From positions 4,570,501 to 4,634,500 of the forward strand of contig OU015672.1 of the NCBI GenBank assembly GCA_907165275.2: a stretch of DNA of 64,000 nt, written 5' to 3'. Numbering within the stretch: the stretch's first letter is position 1; each line of letters opens with the position of its first letter. Both the position numbers and the translations under genes were made by a program. This document shows positions 33,101 to 37,855 of this stretch, piece after piece. This stretch comes from Zygaena filipendulae. Lineage: Eukaryota; Arthropoda; Insecta; Lepidoptera; Zygaenidae. The notes beneath the pieces are model-generated. The model was not told the origin of the DNA, made no database searches, and saw only the letters and a program-made list of their open reading frames with translations.

Positions 33101-33942
33101 ACCCGGAGCGGACGAGTCGTGAAGAAAACCGTACGCTTTGCTTGAAGGGGGATACTGTGCACACCTTGCACATGAGCACAGAAATACTTCCAAAATTCCA
33201 TTTCTACAGCAAATGTGAGTTTAATACCTACCTGCTACATACCTGCTCGTAATACCTCCGCTACAGCTGCTTCAAAAAGTCAAAACAAATATTTTGATAT
33301 AACTAAGTAATATTTTAGCTTTTTCAAAATTTACAGGATACCAATCACTTTTTGTAAAATAAAGGTTCGAATTTCTGTAAAACACCGTTTAAAAGTCACA
33401 AACATACTTCTATAAAAAAGGGGTTAATTTGGATAACTTTTCCATCGACAAAACTCAGTTTAATCGTGGTGTAGCTTTAATTAGAATTGTAACTATACGC
33501 TCTGTTACTTTTTGCCCCGCAATTCCCACGGAAACTTCGAAGTTAAAGCGAGCGAAACCGTTTGGGGTCGACTAGTTGATCTATCTTCTATACATATAAA
33601 ATGCTTTGTCCTGAATGACTGATGGATCAACGCACAGCCTAAACCGCTGATCGTAGAGACCTGAAACTTGGAGGGTGTGTTCTTTGTATGACGTAGGCAT
33701 CCGATAAGAAATAATTTTTAAAAATTCAACCCCTAAGTGGATGAAAAGGGGTTGCAAAGTTTGTATGGAACAATTCCGCGGGGAAATTCGAAATTATCGC
33801 GAGTGATACCGCGCGGGACCGCTGCTGGCGTATACTGTATAAAATCACTGACATCCGTGTGACAGTATGTCTGTGTGCGAACTAGGACACGCCCCCGCCG
33901 CTGCCCGCCCGCACCGGCCCCTACTTCCCGCGCGCGCAGTGA
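9643..33942 (+). CDS. Dyb: Dystrobrevin, complete gene with alternative last exons
   Basis: Cytoplasmic scaffold of the dystrophin-glycoprotein complex, binding dystrophin and syntrophins at membranes. In-phase exons: 9643-9814, 10280-10496, 11093-11181, 11690-11841, 12646-12754, 13779-13945, 14789-14916, 15779-15894, 16620-16711, 17184-17222, 18017-18129, 19024-19213, 22940-23040, 23608-23693, 24077-24136, 24588-24683, 25707-25757, 27987-28069, then 28716-28748 or 33886-33942. About 697 or 705 residues. Domains: [15 protein letters not shown] and DIWNVIEAF start the EF-hand-like region; [21 protein letters not shown] zinc finger [16 protein letters not shown]...[23 protein letters not shown]; coiled coil 1 [18 protein letters not shown]; coiled coil 2 [19 protein letters not shown]. 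The start is chosen for the CCACCATG context, after an acceptor at 9612-9613, so a noncoding 5' exon probably lies upstream. Exons are GC-rich, introns AT-rich and full of repeats. An Ala-Gly linker (exon 12) and a DDDDD run (exon 18) look lineage-specific. Confidence 0.93.
9985..10110 (-). repeat. Possible LINE 3' tail, reverse
   Basis: T-rich start followed by ATTTTATTAAGAAATCATAC, like other reversed poly-A/AATAAA tails in the window. Lies in the first dystrobrevin coding intron. Confidence 0.35.
11848..12000 (+). repeat. SINE-like repeat starting at a splice donor
   Basis: Six bases after the donor of dystrobrevin exon 4 (11842), the sequence GGCAATTTCGGAGTTCCTGC matches the family's GGTAATTTCGGAGTTCCCGC. 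It continues through CTCAGG, GTAGCTTCCTA and AAATCGGTTCAGTAG. Confidence 0.6.
12441..12543 (-). repeat. SINE-like repeat, reverse
   Basis: ACTGTCAGGGGTACAG, then GGAATTCCCGCGGGAACTCC and GCGGGTGAAACCGC, ending ACTAGT. About 100 bases before dystrobrevin exon 5. Confidence 0.7.
13155..13574. repeat. 420-bp interspersed repeat, copy A
   Basis: Contains AAAAAGTGGCGTATTGCAGG, CTCGAGCTTTTTG, CTAGCGCCATCTCTTGATCA, and an internal hairpin formed by TCATTGCAA / TTGCAATGA and GTTCCGAC / GTCGGAAC. The same sequence lies in opposite orientation at 28124-28547 within the same gene. Confidence 0.75.
13978..14108 (+). repeat. SINE-like repeat, forward, degenerate
   Basis: CACTAGTCCGGAGCTCCAG, CGCGGGAATTCC, then the variant block AATATAGATGGTATAAACC, GAATCACTCTATCTATTGG and CCGTTACGTAGTTTTAAAG shared with copies at 15379 and 61485. 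Confidence 0.55.
14247..14431 (+). repeat. SINE-like repeat, forward
   Basis: ACTAGCTGTTCCCCGCGG start, ATAGCCTATTTTACTCAGGG middle, CCTGTTTATAATATT end. The next copy starts on the following base. Confidence 0.72.
14432..14596 (+). repeat. SINE-like repeat, forward, tandem to the previous one
   Basis: ACTAGCTGTCCCGCGCGG start, GGAGTTCCCGCGGGAATTCC, ATAGCCTATGTTACTCAGGG, end CTTTATAATATTAGTATAG. The second member of a head-to-tail pair. Confidence 0.72.
15033..15271. mobile_element. Foldback MITE with about 100-bp arms
   Basis: The left arm starts ACCGCCGCACTCAGAGTCGA and runs through AATGATTACTTAGTTAAG and AACTGCCGCAATCAGAC. The right arm is its reverse complement, ending TCTGAGTGCGGCGGT. 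The arms meet around 15152. It lies in a dystrobrevin intron. A decayed half-copy lies at 47120-47242. Confidence 0.82.
15287..15305. repeat. Run of 19 G
   Basis: An uninterrupted G tract about 16 bases after the MITE at 15033-15271. The length is prone to sequencing and assembly error. Confidence 0.9.
15379..15531 (+). repeat. SINE-like repeat, forward, diverged
   Basis: ACTGGGTGTTCCGAGG, TTTCGCCCGCAGTAATTTC, GAATCACTCTGTCTATTGG, CCGTTGCGTAGTTTTAAAG. Confidence 0.6.
15672..15745 (+). repeat. CR1-type LINE 3' fragment next to a splice acceptor
   Basis: CTGTGGGATGAAGTAGATCT, then GTGTGTTGTGAAGTGG and a TTA microsatellite, matching GTGTGGGATCGAGTGGATCT, GTTGTGTAGTGGG and TTATT repeats at 57990-58050 of the LINE. 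The acceptor of dystrobrevin exon 8 follows about 35 bases later. Confidence 0.6.
16419..16516 (-). repeat. SINE-like repeat, reverse
   Basis: AACGTTGTCAGGGATACAGG, GGAATTCCCGCGGGAACTCC, GCAGGTGAAACCGCGGGG. About 100 bases before dystrobrevin exon 9. Confidence 0.68.
17263..17562 (-). repeat. Long SINE-like repeat, reverse, copy 1
   Basis: About 300 bp with AATTAACAGCTTTTCACTAA, GTTCCGGGTAATCTCTGAAA, AGCTGATGTTATAAGGAG and the usual GCAGGTGAAACCGCG end. Closely matches 21005-21341, so this is a longer subfamily. Confidence 0.72.
18172..18388 (-). repeat. SINE-like repeat, reverse
   Basis: Starts CTATACTAACATTATAAAGA with a TTTG microsatellite, then ACCGATTTC, CCCTGAGTAACATAGGC and GCGGGTGAAACCGCGCGGG. 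Very similar to 42262-42464. The end of an older copy abuts it at 18158-18175. Confidence 0.75.
18618..18955. mobile_element. MITE with TAGTCCGTC core, GGGCATGATG ends
   Basis: A 12-bp perfect outer inverted repeat (ATGGGCATGATG / CATCATGCCCAT) surrounds an inner pair TAGTCCGTC / GACGGACTA. The body has GACGTCAT and TGACGTCA sites (the latter at 18810-18817), CGCCGTTATTTTTTGATTAC and ATACGTGTCCAATATTTTA. Lies in the intron before dystrobrevin exon 12. The core is shared with 24903-25236, 42896-43205 and 43600-43850. Confidence 0.75.
19347..19575 (-). repeat. CR1-type LINE 3' tail, reverse, second copy
   Basis: GAAA repeats, ATACATTTATTTCAGCTCAA, then GCTCTGCCGAAAGGGTCACC and AACTCAGCATTGGC. 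Matches 6953-7190 with a roughly 60-base unmatched segment inside. Confidence 0.6.
19932..20174 (-). repeat. SINE-like repeat, reverse, CTGAATGACTGATGG subfamily
   Basis: ATGCTTTGTCCTGAATGACT, CAACGCGCAGCCCAAACC, GATCGTAGAGACCTGAAAC, GGAGGGTGTGTTCTTTG, then GCGGGTGAAACCGCGCGGG and CAGCTAGTA. Near-identical copies lie at 33586-33825 (reverse) and 51731-51962 (forward), so this subfamily is young. Confidence 0.8.
20411..20705 (+). repeat. SINE-like repeat, forward, ATTCTACTCTTTTAT subfamily
   Basis: GACTAGCTGTGCCCCGCAG, ATCCGATTTGAATGAGAC, GTTCGGAGATTATCGCGAAC, end GATTCTACTCTTTTATTTAT. Related copies at 44434-44770 (forward) and 61680-61890 (reverse). Confidence 0.65.
20905..20982. repeat. 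Short foldback element
   Basis: AATCAACCCGGTGCTTGGGT pairs with CCGAAGCAACGGGTTGATT, plus an inner GGGTTTAA / TTAAACCC pair. 78 bp and almost all arm. Confidence 0.65.
21005..21341 (-). repeat. Long SINE-like repeat, reverse, copy 2
   Basis: Same plan as 17263-17562, with an added GTCT tetranucleotide run at about 21120-21180. It ends GCGGGTGAAACCGCGGGG, then CAGCTAGT. Two more reverse copies follow directly (21342-21536 and 21537-21715). Confidence 0.72.
21342..21715 (-). repeat. Two further reverse SINE-like copies in tandem
   Basis: First copy: TTTTGTCTCGCTAAAACTCG to GTGGGTGAAACCGCGGGG, then CAGCTGCTAGT. Second copy: CTAACTAATATTATAAATGC to AATTCCCGCGGGAACTCCG, then CGGCTAGT. With 21005-21341 this is three reversed copies in a row. 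Confidence 0.65.
21808..22071 (-). CDS. Small secreted protein, gene nested in a dystrobrevin intron
   Basis: 87-residue ORF on the strand opposite dystrobrevin, in the intron between its exons 12 and 13. Residues 1-18 ([18 protein letters not shown]) are a clear signal peptide with cleavage likely after Ala18. EDKR at 22-25 could be a dibasic processing site, and the protein also ends in IKR. Only two cysteines follow (residues 37 and 48), which could form one disulfide. A TATATAAAG box at 22136-22128 sits about 60 bases upstream of the ATG, the right spacing for an RNA polymerase II promoter with a short leader, so I trust it as a gene. A possible splice donor (GGAG/GTAAGC) at 21885/21884 could shorten this exon to 62 codons, but I saw no convincing downstream acceptor. 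Family not recognised. Confidence 0.68.
   Translation of the reverse strand: MKYATLVFIVMCVGAILATPTEDKRELENVSGNLQQCAIAAAVEFGTCIKNIKDVDNSTPIGGKQPAIIAPPTIKLSGRDRYSLIKR
22128..22136 (-). promoter_or_regulatory. TATA box of the nested secreted-protein gene
   Basis: TATATAAAG on the minus strand, 57-65 bases upstream of the ATG at 22071. Transcription would be expected to start near 22105. Confidence 0.6.
22411..22590 (+). repeat. SINE-like repeat, forward
   Basis: ACTAGTTGTCCCCGCGG, TAATTTCGGAGTCCCCCGGG, AACTCCGGGTTACAATGC, then diverged to about 22590. Confidence 0.6.
22690..22912. mobile_element. MITE with AACCGACTTCCAAAAA ends, next to an exon
   Basis: Left AAAACCGACTTCCAAAAAC, right TTTTTGGAAGTCGGTTAAA: inverted termini of about 17 bp. 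The interior holds GAATTTTTGAAATCGGTCC, a CATA microsatellite and GAATGCAGAACCTCCTCC. The acceptor of dystrobrevin exon 13 (22940) is only 27 bases beyond its right end. Confidence 0.75.
24903..25236. mobile_element. MITE with TAGTCCGTC core, GAATAGGCTAGTTTCCT ends
   Basis: A 17-bp perfect outer inverted repeat (GAATAGGCTAGTTTCCT / AGGAAACTAGCCTATTC) encloses TTTAGTCCGTCAGTTAG and CGGACTAAA. The interior (GTGATGTCAC, GTGACGTCAT, CTCCGTTATTTTTTGGTTAC, ATACGTGTCCAATATTTTT) matches 18618-18955, but the outer ends are unrelated. Lies in the intron between dystrobrevin exons 16 and 17. Confidence 0.78.
25333..25556 (+). repeat. SINE-like repeat, forward
   Basis: ACTAGTTGTGCCCTGCGG, TTCAGAGTTCCCGCGG, AAAAAGTACCCTATGTG, CCAGTAGTTTTCGCGTG, a CATC microsatellite, and end TTTATAATATTAGTAGG. 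Confidence 0.75.
25807..26230 (+). repeat. Probable interspersed repeat with CACT microsatellite
   Basis: GGGGGCACGGCAGTGCCCCC, TTTCTCGAAGCAATTCAGG, then a run of CACT units at about 26047-26090 and GACCGATCATCAAAATTCTA. I recall similar sequence as dispersed in Lepidoptera but cannot verify it here. It follows dystrobrevin exon 17 by about 50 bases. Confidence 0.4.
26338..26761. repeat. Cluster of partial SINE-like copies in both orientations
   Basis: Two forward starts (ACTAGCTGTTCCCCGCGG at 26338; TTTCACCAGCGTTAATTTCG near 26467) face two reversed ends (CAACGCGGGTGAAT near 26630; AAACCGCGGGGAACAGCTA near 26740). Looks like repeated nested insertion at one spot. Confidence 0.65.
27024..27592. 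mobile_element. 569-bp near-perfect palindrome (foldback element)
   Basis: The left arm 27024-27290 begins ATCCCATCAAAAACAAAC and the right arm 27321-27592 is its reverse complement, ending GTTTGTTTTTGATGGGAT. They match through AAGTCCAAGTCTCGCAACTC, AAGGGTCCTTCTGTCTAAAG and GGCGATCACGTGAAAACAC, with a loop of about 30 bases. I noticed only a couple of mismatches. No ORF; lies in the intron before dystrobrevin exon 18. Confidence 0.88.
28124..28547. repeat. 420-bp interspersed repeat, copy B, inverted to copy A
   Basis: The reverse complement of 13155-13574, starting GAGTGCGGAATGCCTGTCAT and ending CCACTTTTTGAGCAACTG, with scattered differences and small indels. Copies A and B lie about 14.5 kb apart in inverted orientation, both in dystrobrevin introns. 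Confidence 0.75.
28716..28748 (+). CDS. Dyb: Dystrobrevin alternative last exon a
   Basis: After the acceptor TTTATTTCAG, the frame reads [10 protein letters not shown] then TAA (and TAG). Phase 0 fits exon 18, which ends in CAG at 28069. It is AT-rich, unlike the other exons, so it may be a minor isoform or read-in sequence. Confidence 0.55.
   Translation, partial: NVTPNVVTET
28971..29080 (+). repeat. Left LTR (110 bp)
   Basis: Identical over 110 bp to 33156-33265. This is very short for an LTR; no clear TATA box was seen. Confidence 0.92.
29139..29996 (+). CDS. gag: Gag of the LTR retrotransposon
   Basis: 285 residues from ATG 29139. Capsid-like N-terminal region ([18 protein letters not shown] near residue 27; [17 protein letters not shown]). 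The C-terminal part is basic and Ser/Arg-rich ([13 protein letters not shown]), then [20 protein letters not shown]: a C-x2-H-x9-C-x3-C box instead of the usual CCHC zinc knuckle, a trait reported for CsRn1-type elements. It packages the element RNA in cytoplasmic particles. The pol frame overlaps its end at -1; GGAAAAC at 29987-29993, just before the TAA, could be the shift site (inferred). Confidence 0.87.
   Translation: MAEQEQKIVETTKIADLAAISVQSKLLPFWRTVPRAWFVQFEAVIDPLKTSDDQKYRYVLSKLEPADLQHITDLLYSPPEKGKYEAVKNRLLTVYEKSEVENFQKHISGLDIGDQKPSVLLRKMRELNNGLITEEGLKIEWLNHVPAHCRCVLSINKESSLDTLAAMADRMMEYVGSTPVNTVAAVSNATSSAASSNSTCEPPHSEILSRLEKLTLQVAELRARHTTRQTSRQPFRGRYRSHSRSSSSRVKPGDPTWLCRYHHKFGKKAIRCESPCAQRNKTSEN
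29997..30421 (+). CDS. Retrotransposon aspartic protease region of pol
   Basis: Frame is -1 to Gag and open from the overlap at 29987. The catalytic motif [12 protein letters not shown] is at about 30080-30115 and the flap-side ILGADFL at about 30280. It would cleave the Gag-Pol polyprotein. There is no ATG of its own, consistent with frameshift expression. The frame ends at TAA 30422-30424, after IVSSD, and reopens in the same frame into reverse transcriptase. Confidence 0.82.
30422..30424 (+). other. In-frame stop between protease and reverse transcriptase
   Basis: TAA lies in the same frame as both flanking open regions (29987-30421 and 30425-33145). In related elements this is one continuous reading frame, so this copy is either disabled by one base change or uses read-through. 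Confidence 0.8.
30425..33145 (+). CDS. pol: Retrotransposon reverse transcriptase, RNase H and integrase
   Basis: About 900 residues with no ATG near the start, so it depends on the upstream frame. Residues counted from 30440: RT with VCGDYRRLN, the catalytic FVDDILLFS at 182-190 and FLGYEVS; RNase H with [11 protein letters not shown] (about 335), [12 protein letters not shown] and LTDHKPL; integrase with the zinc region [11 protein letters not shown]...CIDC (about 528-563), core HIDVVGP (about 590), TTDRAQNFE (about 647) and NGKVERLH (about 681). No frame breaks within it. Ends TGA... in KKTVRFA just before the purine tract and right LTR. Confidence 0.9.
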   Translation, partial: QYHDILKHFPGVLRPMSLKQPAKHDVVHHIETTGPPLSARARPLPPDKYNAAKAEFDRMMEIGICRPSSSPWASPLHVVTKKDGGLRVCGDYRRLNAVTQPDRYPIPRIQDFTYPLNNKKIFSKLDLKMAYYWIPMASKEDAQKTAIITPFGLYEFTCMTFGLRNASQTFQRFMHQVLRGIEDCFCFVDDILLFSEDENNHKKLLHQVLERLDKHGVTLNVDKCQFGVETINFLGYEVSASGIKPTIDRIEAISSYPKPKTIVELRRFLGMLNFYRDCLPHQADHQHELNKFLHNKKKNDKTPIEWTPEANEAFEKCRQSITEATTLSYPVHGCKLAIMTDASDHSLGAVLQQKVENNWKPLAFFSKSMSPTQRRYSVYDRELLAMYMAVKHFRRLIEGCEVTILTDHKPLSFALSRPASSSDTPRRERQLHFISQFCSSIKYIKGEENPIADALSRIEDIQNPNVIDYNQLAIDQSNDEDLRNLKKQPNLKFAEVTLPGLDRPITCELSTTSPRPYLPKTYRYAAFKAQHGLCHPGARTTRKQIASKFFWPAMNKEVATWAKACIDCQRSKVHRHVVTPLAEFPPSQRFEHIHIDVVGPLRLSHDFKFCVTIIDRRTRWPEAVPVQDITAESVAKALYENWIVRFGVPLRITTDRAQNFESALFNTLLKRWGISRIRTTSYHAQSNGKVERLHRTMKAALMARGATTTWVDELPTVLFGLRTALREDNLSPALMTYGATLRIPSDFFVPTQSKIEDAEYVQRLSRTMATLIPTNRTTTSRPTFVHKNLATCTHVFVRNDAVRPPLTPPYDGPYQVLQRHEKYFKIQLPLRTTVISLDRLKPAYLLNEEDVSTSDTDVTSERKRSSSPNRDPVETRETSNSTPAVLPTSPYITRSGRVVKKTVRFA
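33156..33265 (+). repeat. Right LTR (110 bp)
   Basis: Identical to the left LTR; followed by the GCTG target duplication. Confidence 0.92.
33500..33575 (-). repeat. SINE-like repeat fragment, reverse
   Basis: CCCCGCAATTCCCACGG, AACTTCGAAGTTAAAGCG, GAGCGAAACCG and GACTAGTTG. Confidence 0.55.
33586..33825 (-). repeat. SINE-like repeat, reverse, CTGAATGACTGATGG subfamily
   Basis: ATGCTTTGTCCTGAATGACT, GGAGGGTGTGTTCTTTG, AACCCCTAAGTGGATG, ending near CCGCGCGGGACCGCT. About 60 bases before the second alternative dystrobrevin last exon. Confidence 0.78.
33886..33942 (+). CDS. Dyb: Dystrobrevin alternative last exon b
   Basis: After the acceptor GCGAACTAG, the frame reads [18 protein letters not shown] then TGA. 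Phase 0 joins exon 18 (CAG at 28069). GC-rich like the body of the gene and ending in a proline-rich tail, so I take it as the main C-terminus. AATAAA at 34067-34072 could end the mRNA. Confidence 0.72.
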   Translation, partial: DTPPPLPARTGPYFPRAQ

Positions 33943-34924
33943 CCACACACTCGCGACTAGCGCGGCGACCACGCGGCCACTCGCACTCGAACACGCAGCG
34001 CTGTGCGCTACACGAGGTATTTATGGCAGCTAAAAACTTAATTTATTTGATGGTTAAATTTTAAAAAATAAACGATAAATAACATGTTTAAAGTTCAATA
34101 TTGAAAATGGTAGGTTTAGACCCACTAATGGACTCGCGGATCGAATCAACCAATTTTATTGTTATCTCTCAATACTCGTAGTCTATTAAAGTGGGGTAAT
34201 TTATTAATTGATTGATATTATTGAATGTATTTGGTAATCGACTTAAAAAATATGCAATAACTTGTATGGATCCGAGTTTTATATTTTATTTATATATGTA
34301 ATTATTTTATAATTACCTACTAGTTAAAAACGGTCAGTTCAGTGATACGATATTATACTTAGCTAATATTTGAAGATCGATAATAACGTCGCGTTGTCGA
34401 ATCGATTGCTAACTGCGAAGCGAAATATTTATATGTAATTTATAAGTTAAGAGTCTCAAAAGTCATGTAATTATATGAAAATAAATATTAAGATCGCTTG
34501 AAATTAAATTAAATATAAACCTATCTAAATTGTTTGGTATAAAATTTAGTGTAACAAATAATATTTATAGTTGTTGCTAAGGTGTAGTCATAACGGAACC
34601 GGTACGATTATAATATATGATAGGTCAATGGTTGGTGCATTCGGATGGCACACCGCAAAGCATTGTTTCAAATCCTAATACTGAACTCGAGCTGTCGGTG
34701 AAAGAAAACTACGTGAGGAAACCATAGCATGGTGGTAGGGCGCTTTGCCCGGCTGGCTAGCTACCTTCAAGTTGTAAATCTGTCGCCAAGCATCTGACGG
34801 TATGTGTGCTCCGGCGGTATCACTTGAAAGTTAGTTCCCATTCCAGTCTAGATGTGTTTAGAATCAGTGTGTGGTGAAAAATTAAACAAATAATAATAAA
34901 CCATTGTTGAGGGATTGAGGGACA

Positions 34925-35028
34925 CCATTGGATGCGGGATGCGCAGGACCGGTCATTGTGGCGATCCTTTGAGGCCTATGTCCAGCAGGGGACGTCTTTT
35001 GGCTGATATGAATAAATGATGGAATCCC
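34925..35028 (+). repeat. RTE-type LINE 3' tail
   Basis: GATGCGGGATGCGCAGGACC, GGTCATTGTGGCGATCC, GAGGCCTATGTCCAGCAGGG and GACGTCTTTTGGCTGAT, ending in an ATGA-type repeat. The same tail is at 46278-46409 plus 48059-48106. Confidence 0.68.
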
Positions 35029-37441
35029 AAAATTTACCTTTTTAACTTGTCTTTACACTTCGAATAATCTCTAACTTGATACCTGGAACCCGTTCATGAC
35101 ATGATTGCTTTGTTATGAAAGTAATCAGTTATTTTTTTAAATGGTAACGACATTTTGAATTAAGCTTTTTGGACGAAAAGCCAATATAAAATTTTGTATA
35201 GCTACCATTCTCGGAATAATATTGAAATATGACTACACCTTTTTGTAGCATGCTGTATGTGGGGAGTAATGTCAACAATTATTATCCTATCTAGTCGGCG
35301 ATGTAATAAGTTTACACTGTTTTTTATTATTAATTTAATTTAAGGATTTAAGGATTTTGCGATTATTTCACATGTCAAAGCAGAAGTACAATTATGTCAA
35401 AATCTTACATGTCTAATGTACTTAATGTAAGTTACTTAATTTATGTATGTTATATCTCTACATATATATATATATATATATAATAATAACACTGTTGTTT
35501 GTGTGTTTGTTGAAGTTATCACCTAAAAACAAAAGCCGAACCGGCTGCAGCTAGTTAGTGTATTTCTTTTTCTTTAATATTTTGTTTGATGTTTTATTTC
35601 TTCCTGTCTTCCATTCGTCAATTCCTTCCAACGTGTACAAACATGTCAATTGATATTCTTCCCTTTGCAACTTTGTTTTTTTGGAATCTTACTTTTTTGT
35701 TTCTTTTCTGATTATTATTATTATATTGCAAAATTTTATTTTTTTAAATCTATTTAAATTAATCATAAAAATAATATTTATATCTACACATAATATTATA
35801 TGCAAGGATGTAAAGCTAAACGAAAATAATACTTAAATAAAAACGTGGGTGGAAGATCATTTTGTTATAATATGATCAAATTTCATGATTTTGTTTTTAA
35901 GTCAAAAATTCATTTTTTCTAGTTATTTCAGACGAAAATCGAATACCCTCCTTTCATGTACCTATTAACCTTGCAGCCTGTTTATAATTATTAATACTGT
36001 AGCATACTCCTGCGTGTATTTATTTAAAGTTAATTTAAGTACATGTAAATAATTATGAAAGAAAACCTATTCGTCGATTGTGATTATAAGAGAAATTCGA
36101 GGCGTTGGGTATTAAGATCATTTTTTTTTTTCTAGAAAAAAAATAACATAAGACAATTAGGTAGCTGATTACTTGAATAACCGTCAGTGACTTCAAGACA
36201 TCATTGTTAATGTAATTTATCTAAGTTATATGAAGAATTAATTAAAAAGCTTTTAACCCAAAAATTCCCGAGATTTGCTCATTTAAAAAAAAGGTTAATT
36301 ATTAGTGAAGACTGATAAATGAATTTTAGAATTTTTTCTTAGTCAACCACCGGTGTTGTGGAAATGCCAAATTGATTATCACCAAATTGTTTTATTTTTA
36401 TAAATAAGCTTCTTATACAATCCTTTTTGTATAGAATATTTGATAACACTCGGCAGCTTAAAAATGTATTTCGTTTATCGAGATCTTATTTTTTTCACAT
36501 ACTTAATAGTTTTAAGGTTCGCATATCATTTTTGTTTTTCTATGTTTATTTTAAGATAGTCGAAGTGCAATATTTCAACGTGTTTGAAAGGCAGCTAGCT
36601 GTGTATCTAAGTTTAATTAGTCATTAATTTCATTTCCTTTTAAGTACCTAATACCTATTATATAAATTTGCCGATAGCATCATATCTACCACATTCGAAT
36701 CTTTCTTCGTAACTTAAGGCACTTACACAAACTGAATTTGGTCGCAAAACGTTTTGTCTAGTGTGACTGCTCTTTGAAAACACACGACATAATTTACCCA
36801 AATTGGCAATCAGATTGTCCCGTGTGGAAAGCCTGATTCCACTCATTCCAATGATTTCAATGATATTATATACATTAAAGGAAGTGATTCCCTATTGACG
36901 GTATATTTTGACTGTCTTATGGTGATTGGGTGATTCATAACGGGGCCAATCCGATTGTGAGTTACACGCCCTGTTATTGGCTGATTGGACAGTAAAATTC
37001 TTGTAATCAGTGTTGTGTGAGCATCAGATATACAAGTCAGCACCTCTAGCTAACTTGACATATTGTTAAGTCACTTGGTCACATAAAATCATCCATTCAT
37101 AACTCACTATCCAATTTTTAGGGAATCTAAATCGGATACAATTTAGTGTAGTCGATTTTGTGTAGTGTAATCACTCGCTACCCCTATTAGGGCACAATTT
37201 GAGGCGAGAGATAACACTACCCTAAATTATCCCCTAATCTTGGCAACGTGTGGTAGGTGTAACTCAAAACTGTTGAAGACGGCACCAATGGGTTTAGTTT
37301 GTATTGACATTGTCTTGCCTTTGTATTGTGATGAATTGTTTTTTTGTTTATGCCTTCAGAGGTGTAGATAGTTCATATTCAGGAGATCTTTCGATAAGAT
37401 CGTATCTAAGACTCTTTATTTATCTAAATAACTTAATATAC

Positions 37442-37855
37442 AAAGTGGAGACGCCAATACGACAGTAAATTAATACACTGGCAATGCTAATATTAGAGTA
37501 AGTATAATGAAATTATCAAATAAGTCATAAAATCAAAATAGAAAAAAAAATAGAACACCATTTTTGTCTATATTGGTTGACCAACCCGCGCCGTGATGAG
37601 AGCGGCAACAGCGCGCGCGCCCGGTGCCATCTGATTGGCGCCGTGCGCGCTGAGAGTGGCTGCGAGTTGGCAACGTGGCGTATTTTTACGATACACAGGT
37701 TTTTGACCTATCCGTGATAATAAATTACTTGAAGAATTTTTTTATTAATATAGCATTTCGATTTCGCGCCGGATTCCGATATTAAAGGTTATTTATACTC
37801 ATTATATTAGTACTGTCGGTGTTTTCATTTACTGTCGTATTGTTGTCCCCACCCG
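37442..37855. mobile_element. DNA element with about 55-bp inverted ends and GC-rich core
   Basis: Left AAGTGGAGACGCCAATACGA, right (reverse complement) GGTGGGGACAACAATACGAC; both continue CAGTAAAT, then a less exact stretch. TATACA lies at both borders (possible target duplication). The interior is unusually GC-rich at 37585-37680 (GCGCGCGCGCCCGG, GGCGCCGTGCGCGC) and has no ORF. Confidence 0.65.

Larger units (their letters stand above)
28971..33265 (+). mobile_element. Ty3/gypsy LTR retrotransposon, CsRn1-like
   Basis: 4295 bp with 110-bp LTRs at 28971-29080 and 33156-33265, identical as read, starting TGTGCAC and ending CTACA. GCTG flanks both sides (28967-28970 and 33266-33269), a 4-bp target duplication. 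A primer-binding site TGGTGACCC follows the left LTR (29082), as expected for a tRNA-Trp primer, and a purine tract AAGGGGGAT precedes the right LTR. Gag, protease, reverse transcriptase, RNase H and integrase are all present, in sense to dystrobrevin and inside its last intron. The tRNA-Trp-type primer site and the CHCC box of Gag point to the CsRn1 group. No envelope gene. One in-frame stop interrupts pol. Confidence 0.92.

Noticed and set aside
33867..34064. 65-codon ORF overlapping dystrobrevin last exon b
   Set aside because: Different frame from exon 18; the in-phase reading is the 18-residue tail ending at 33942.
36427..36627. 66-codon plus-strand ORF
   Set aside because: AT-rich chance frame with no supporting signals.
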